7,315 bases of DNA. It comes from Bacteroidaceae bacterium. GTDB lineage: Bacteria; Bacteroidota; Bacteroidia; Bacteroidales; Bacteroidaceae. Below the pieces are notes generated by a model. It saw nothing but the letters and a program-made list of their open reading frames with translations. It had not been told where the DNA came from and searched no databases. Positions 6,079-7,315 of the stretch are shown piece after piece. Location: the NCBI GenBank assembly GCA_028709135.1, contig JAQVXN010000090.1, positions 1 to 7,315 on the forward strand, written 5' to 3'. Each line of letters starts with the position of its first letter. Position 1 is the first letter of the stretch. Position numbers and translations under genes: made by a program.

Positions 6079-6399
6079 TTATTCATCATAATCTGCTTCC
6101 AATATCACGATTTGAAGTACATCTTCCTTTTGAAAGGGACCGCATTTTTCTTTTTCAGCAGCATGAAGCACATATTCGGCAACTTTTTCTTCGTCAATTT
6201 CCAACGTTTCCCCTTTTGCTGGAACCACATCGAACACTCCGCTCGTGGCATAGTATTCGATTATTTTGTCTAAAATGAACTGCATGTCCGCATCCGAGAA
6301 TTTCACAGTCACATCTGCTGGTAAATGAGTACGGAAATAAGCGATTTCACGTGCATCATCAGCAGCATCCTGCAACAATTCTTCTTCAAATGAAGCCAT
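6079..6399 (-). CDS. Uncharacterised small acidic protein downstream of thioredoxin
   Basis: I do not recognise a characterised family. The 106-residue product has about 27 Asp/Glu against 9 Lys/Arg, so it is strongly negative. It has no signal peptide or membrane segment and a single cysteine (Cys86), and is probably a soluble cytosolic protein. Predicted layout is an N-terminal helix rich in Glu and Asp (MASFEEELLQDAADD), a middle LPADVTVKFSDADMQFILDKIIEYY segment (27-50) that looks helical, an IDEEKVAEYVLHAAEKEK helix (68-85), and an acidic C-terminal tail ending EADYDE. It resembles, from memory only, small acidic hypothetical proteins near trxA in other Bacteroidales. The ATG follows the trxA stop after 5 bp (AGAAA), and the only terminator comes after this gene, so it is almost certainly co-transcribed with trxA. 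A link to thiol redox or DNA polymerase function is an inference from position alone. Confidence 0.85.
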   Translation of the reverse strand: MASFEEELLQDAADDAREIAYFRTHLPADVTVKFSDADMQFILDKIIEYYATSGVFDVVPAKGETLEIDEEKVAEYVLHAAEKEKCGPFQKEDVLQIVILEADYDE

Positions 6400-6404
6400 T
6401 TTCT

Positions 6405-6719
6405 TTAGAGCAATTTTTCCATTTTAGCTTCAACGTCATTCGCAGGAATTGCGCCAACAGTTTTATCTACCACCTGTCCGTCCTTAAAGAACAGGATCGT
6501 TGGGATATTACGAATGCCAAACTGAGAAGTAATTTCAGGATTCTCGTCAACATCTACCTTGCCGACAATAATCCGGCCATCATATTTCTTCCCAAGCTCC
6601 TCAATAATAGGAGCCATTTTTTTGCAAGGACCGCACCATGTAGCAGAAAAATCTATCATCATGGGCTTGTTCTGAGATGCATACTCAGAATAATTTTCAT
6701 CTGTGATTACTATTTCCAT
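6405..6719 (-). CDS. trxA: Thioredoxin
   Basis: This is a cytosolic protein-disulfide reductase, kept reduced by thioredoxin reductase and donating electrons to enzymes such as ribonucleotide reductase and peroxiredoxins. The 104-residue single thioredoxin fold is full-length for the family. The active site WCGPCK has Cys29 and Cys32, the buried aspartate is Asp23 (in MIDFSATWC), and the cis-proline is Pro73 (in RNIPTILFF). There is no signal peptide, so it is cytosolic rather than a periplasmic TlpA- or ResA-type protein. Upstream on the same strand is the end of dnaE, 163 bp away. That gap holds a candidate promoter, so trxA probably starts its own transcript, which continues into the acidic protein gene 5 bp downstream. 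The leader before the ATG is AT-rich with no clear Shine-Dalgarno. Confidence 0.97.
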   Translation of the reverse strand: MEIVITDENYSEYASQNKPMMIDFSATWCGPCKKMAPIIEELGKKYDGRIIVGKVDVDENPEITSQFGIRNIPTILFFKDGQVVDKTVGAIPANDVEAKMEKLL

Positions 6720-6813
6720 AACTATATTATTATGATTTATTGTTTTGTTTCTAAGGCAAACGCCGTGCCATTTCTTTCCAATTCTTAATTGTCAATTCAT
6801 TTCTCTTTACCAT

Positions 6814-6844
6814 TGCAAAATAACATAATTTTTTCCATTTTGCA
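6814..6844. repeat. Inverted repeat with candidate trxA -7 element in one arm
   Basis: TGCAAAAT (6814-6821) and ATTTTGCA (6837-6844) are perfect 8-bp complementary arms around a 15-bp AT-rich spacer in the dnaE-trxA gap. On the - strand the trxA-proximal arm, with flanking bases, reads TTATTTTGC. This is one base off the TAnnTTTG -7 motif and about 95 bp before the trxA ATG. It could be an operator over the promoter or simply a chance AT-rich dyad. No U-tract follows, so it is unlikely to be a dnaE terminator. Confidence 0.4.
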
Positions 6845-6882
6845 CCTCTCATACGCATTTATTTCTTGTGAAAAATACTTAT

Positions 6883-7315
6883 TCAATTAATTTGATAGTG
6901 CAATTCTGGACAATTATCCAAGAAGTGTATCACCTCACTGCACACGTCCACACTCATAGCAGAAGCTTTCAAATTAACATGGCCTTGAGATGACTCATCA
7001 TAAAGATTTAAGAACAACGTAGATTTGCCCTGATGGTTTTGCAGGCACTCCAGCAAGTCATGACAAGTTATATCGTCCATGTCACTCACTTTGGCTGAAA
7101 TCGTTAGTTTGGAAATATCTTTTTCTTTAACGTCAGCAAGATATTCCACGCCGCCGATTTTAAATTCAAAACGAGACGGATCCCAAGGTGGCGTTTGCAC
7201 ACTGCCTGAAATATAGACCGCATTCCCTTCACTAAAATAATTTTGAAACGAACTCCAGTCTTTTCCGAAGAGCGCCAATTCGCCCTGACCGCTATAATCC
7301 TCCATTTTCACGATG
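6883..7315 (-). CDS. dnaE: DNA polymerase III alpha subunit, C-terminal OB-fold region (5' part outside window)
   Basis: About 144 C-terminal residues of the replicative polymerase catalytic subunit are visible; the frame is open through the right edge, so the gene starts outside. The segment begins VKMEDYSGQGELALFGKDWSSF, the characteristic OB-fold (tRNA-anticodon/nucleic-acid-binding type) strand pattern of DnaE C-termini. It continues with NAVYISGSVQ and FEFKIGGVEYLADV, as expected for this domain, which binds single-stranded DNA near the polymerase core. The last 70 or so residues (KLTISAKVSD onward) form a second small alpha/beta region before the TGA stop. The GTG at 7311 and ATG at 7305 are internal codons, not starts. 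No GC-rich terminator follows the stop. PolC or another OB-fold protein is less likely given the match in pattern and order. The polymerase active-site domains cannot be seen here. Confidence 0.85.
   Translation of the reverse strand, partial: IVKMEDYSGQGELALFGKDWSSFQNYFSEGNAVYISGSVQTPPWDPSRFEFKIGGVEYLADVKEKDISKLTISAKVSDMDDITCHDLLECLQNHQGKSTLFLNLYDESSQGHVNLKASAMSVDVCSEVIHFLDNCPELHYQIN

Noticed and set aside
6351..6788. Open frame of 145 codons on the + strand antisense to trxA
   Set aside because: It overlaps the whole of a clear thioredoxin gene, has no recognisable domain or promoter, and fits a shadow frame.
1..7315. Mobile element, CRISPR array, toxin-antitoxin or defence system
   Set aside because: No transposase, integrase, regularly spaced repeats, terminal inverted repeats or defence-type domains are visible; all sizeable genes but one belong to familiar families.

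Overview
The window reads as chromosomal DNA of a Bacteroidetes bacterium, most likely order Bacteroidales (Prevotella/Bacteroides-like). Three things support this: promoters of the Bacteroidetes type (-7 motif TAnnTTTG, in one case with a TTTG -33 element 20 bp upstream), A-rich leaders with little or no Shine-Dalgarno sequence, and a PorT-type outer-membrane barrel protein beside housekeeping genes that look typical of Bacteroidales. I cannot fix the genus from sequence alone. No tRNA, rRNA, CRISPR array, insertion sequence or prophage signal was seen.

Layout, left to right. On the + strand: the 3' end of a riboflavin gene (GTP cyclohydrolase II domain, probably of a bifunctional ribBA, 1-407); a seven-helix Bax-inhibitor-1/YccA-family membrane protein (556-1287); and a type Ib aspartate aminotransferase (1311-2504) ending in a strong terminator (2537-2576). 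A 56-residue 2[4Fe-4S] ferredoxin gene faces it on the - strand (2655-2825) with its own terminator (2597-2625). The ferredoxin gene is divergent from a GNAT acetyltransferase (3035-3526, +), which is followed by the PorT-family barrel protein (3625-4365, +).

From 4366 to the right edge everything is on the - strand. frr (ribosome recycling factor) and rsgA (30S assembly GTPase) abut stop-to-start and share a good promoter at 5903-5934, forming a two-gene ribosome-cycle operon. rsgA converges on porT with no base between the two stop codons. Further right lie trxA (thioredoxin) and, 5 bp downstream of it, an uncharacterised very acidic 106-residue protein, closed by a terminator at 6021-6055. 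The 3' end of dnaE (C-terminal OB-fold region of DNA polymerase III alpha) is cut by the window edge.

Almost everything here is core metabolism, translation and replication. I see no convincing evidence of a novel multi-gene system. The least explained items are the acidic protein in the trxA operon, two dyad symmetries overlapping promoter elements (before frr and before trxA), and the zero-gap convergent end of porT and rsgA.
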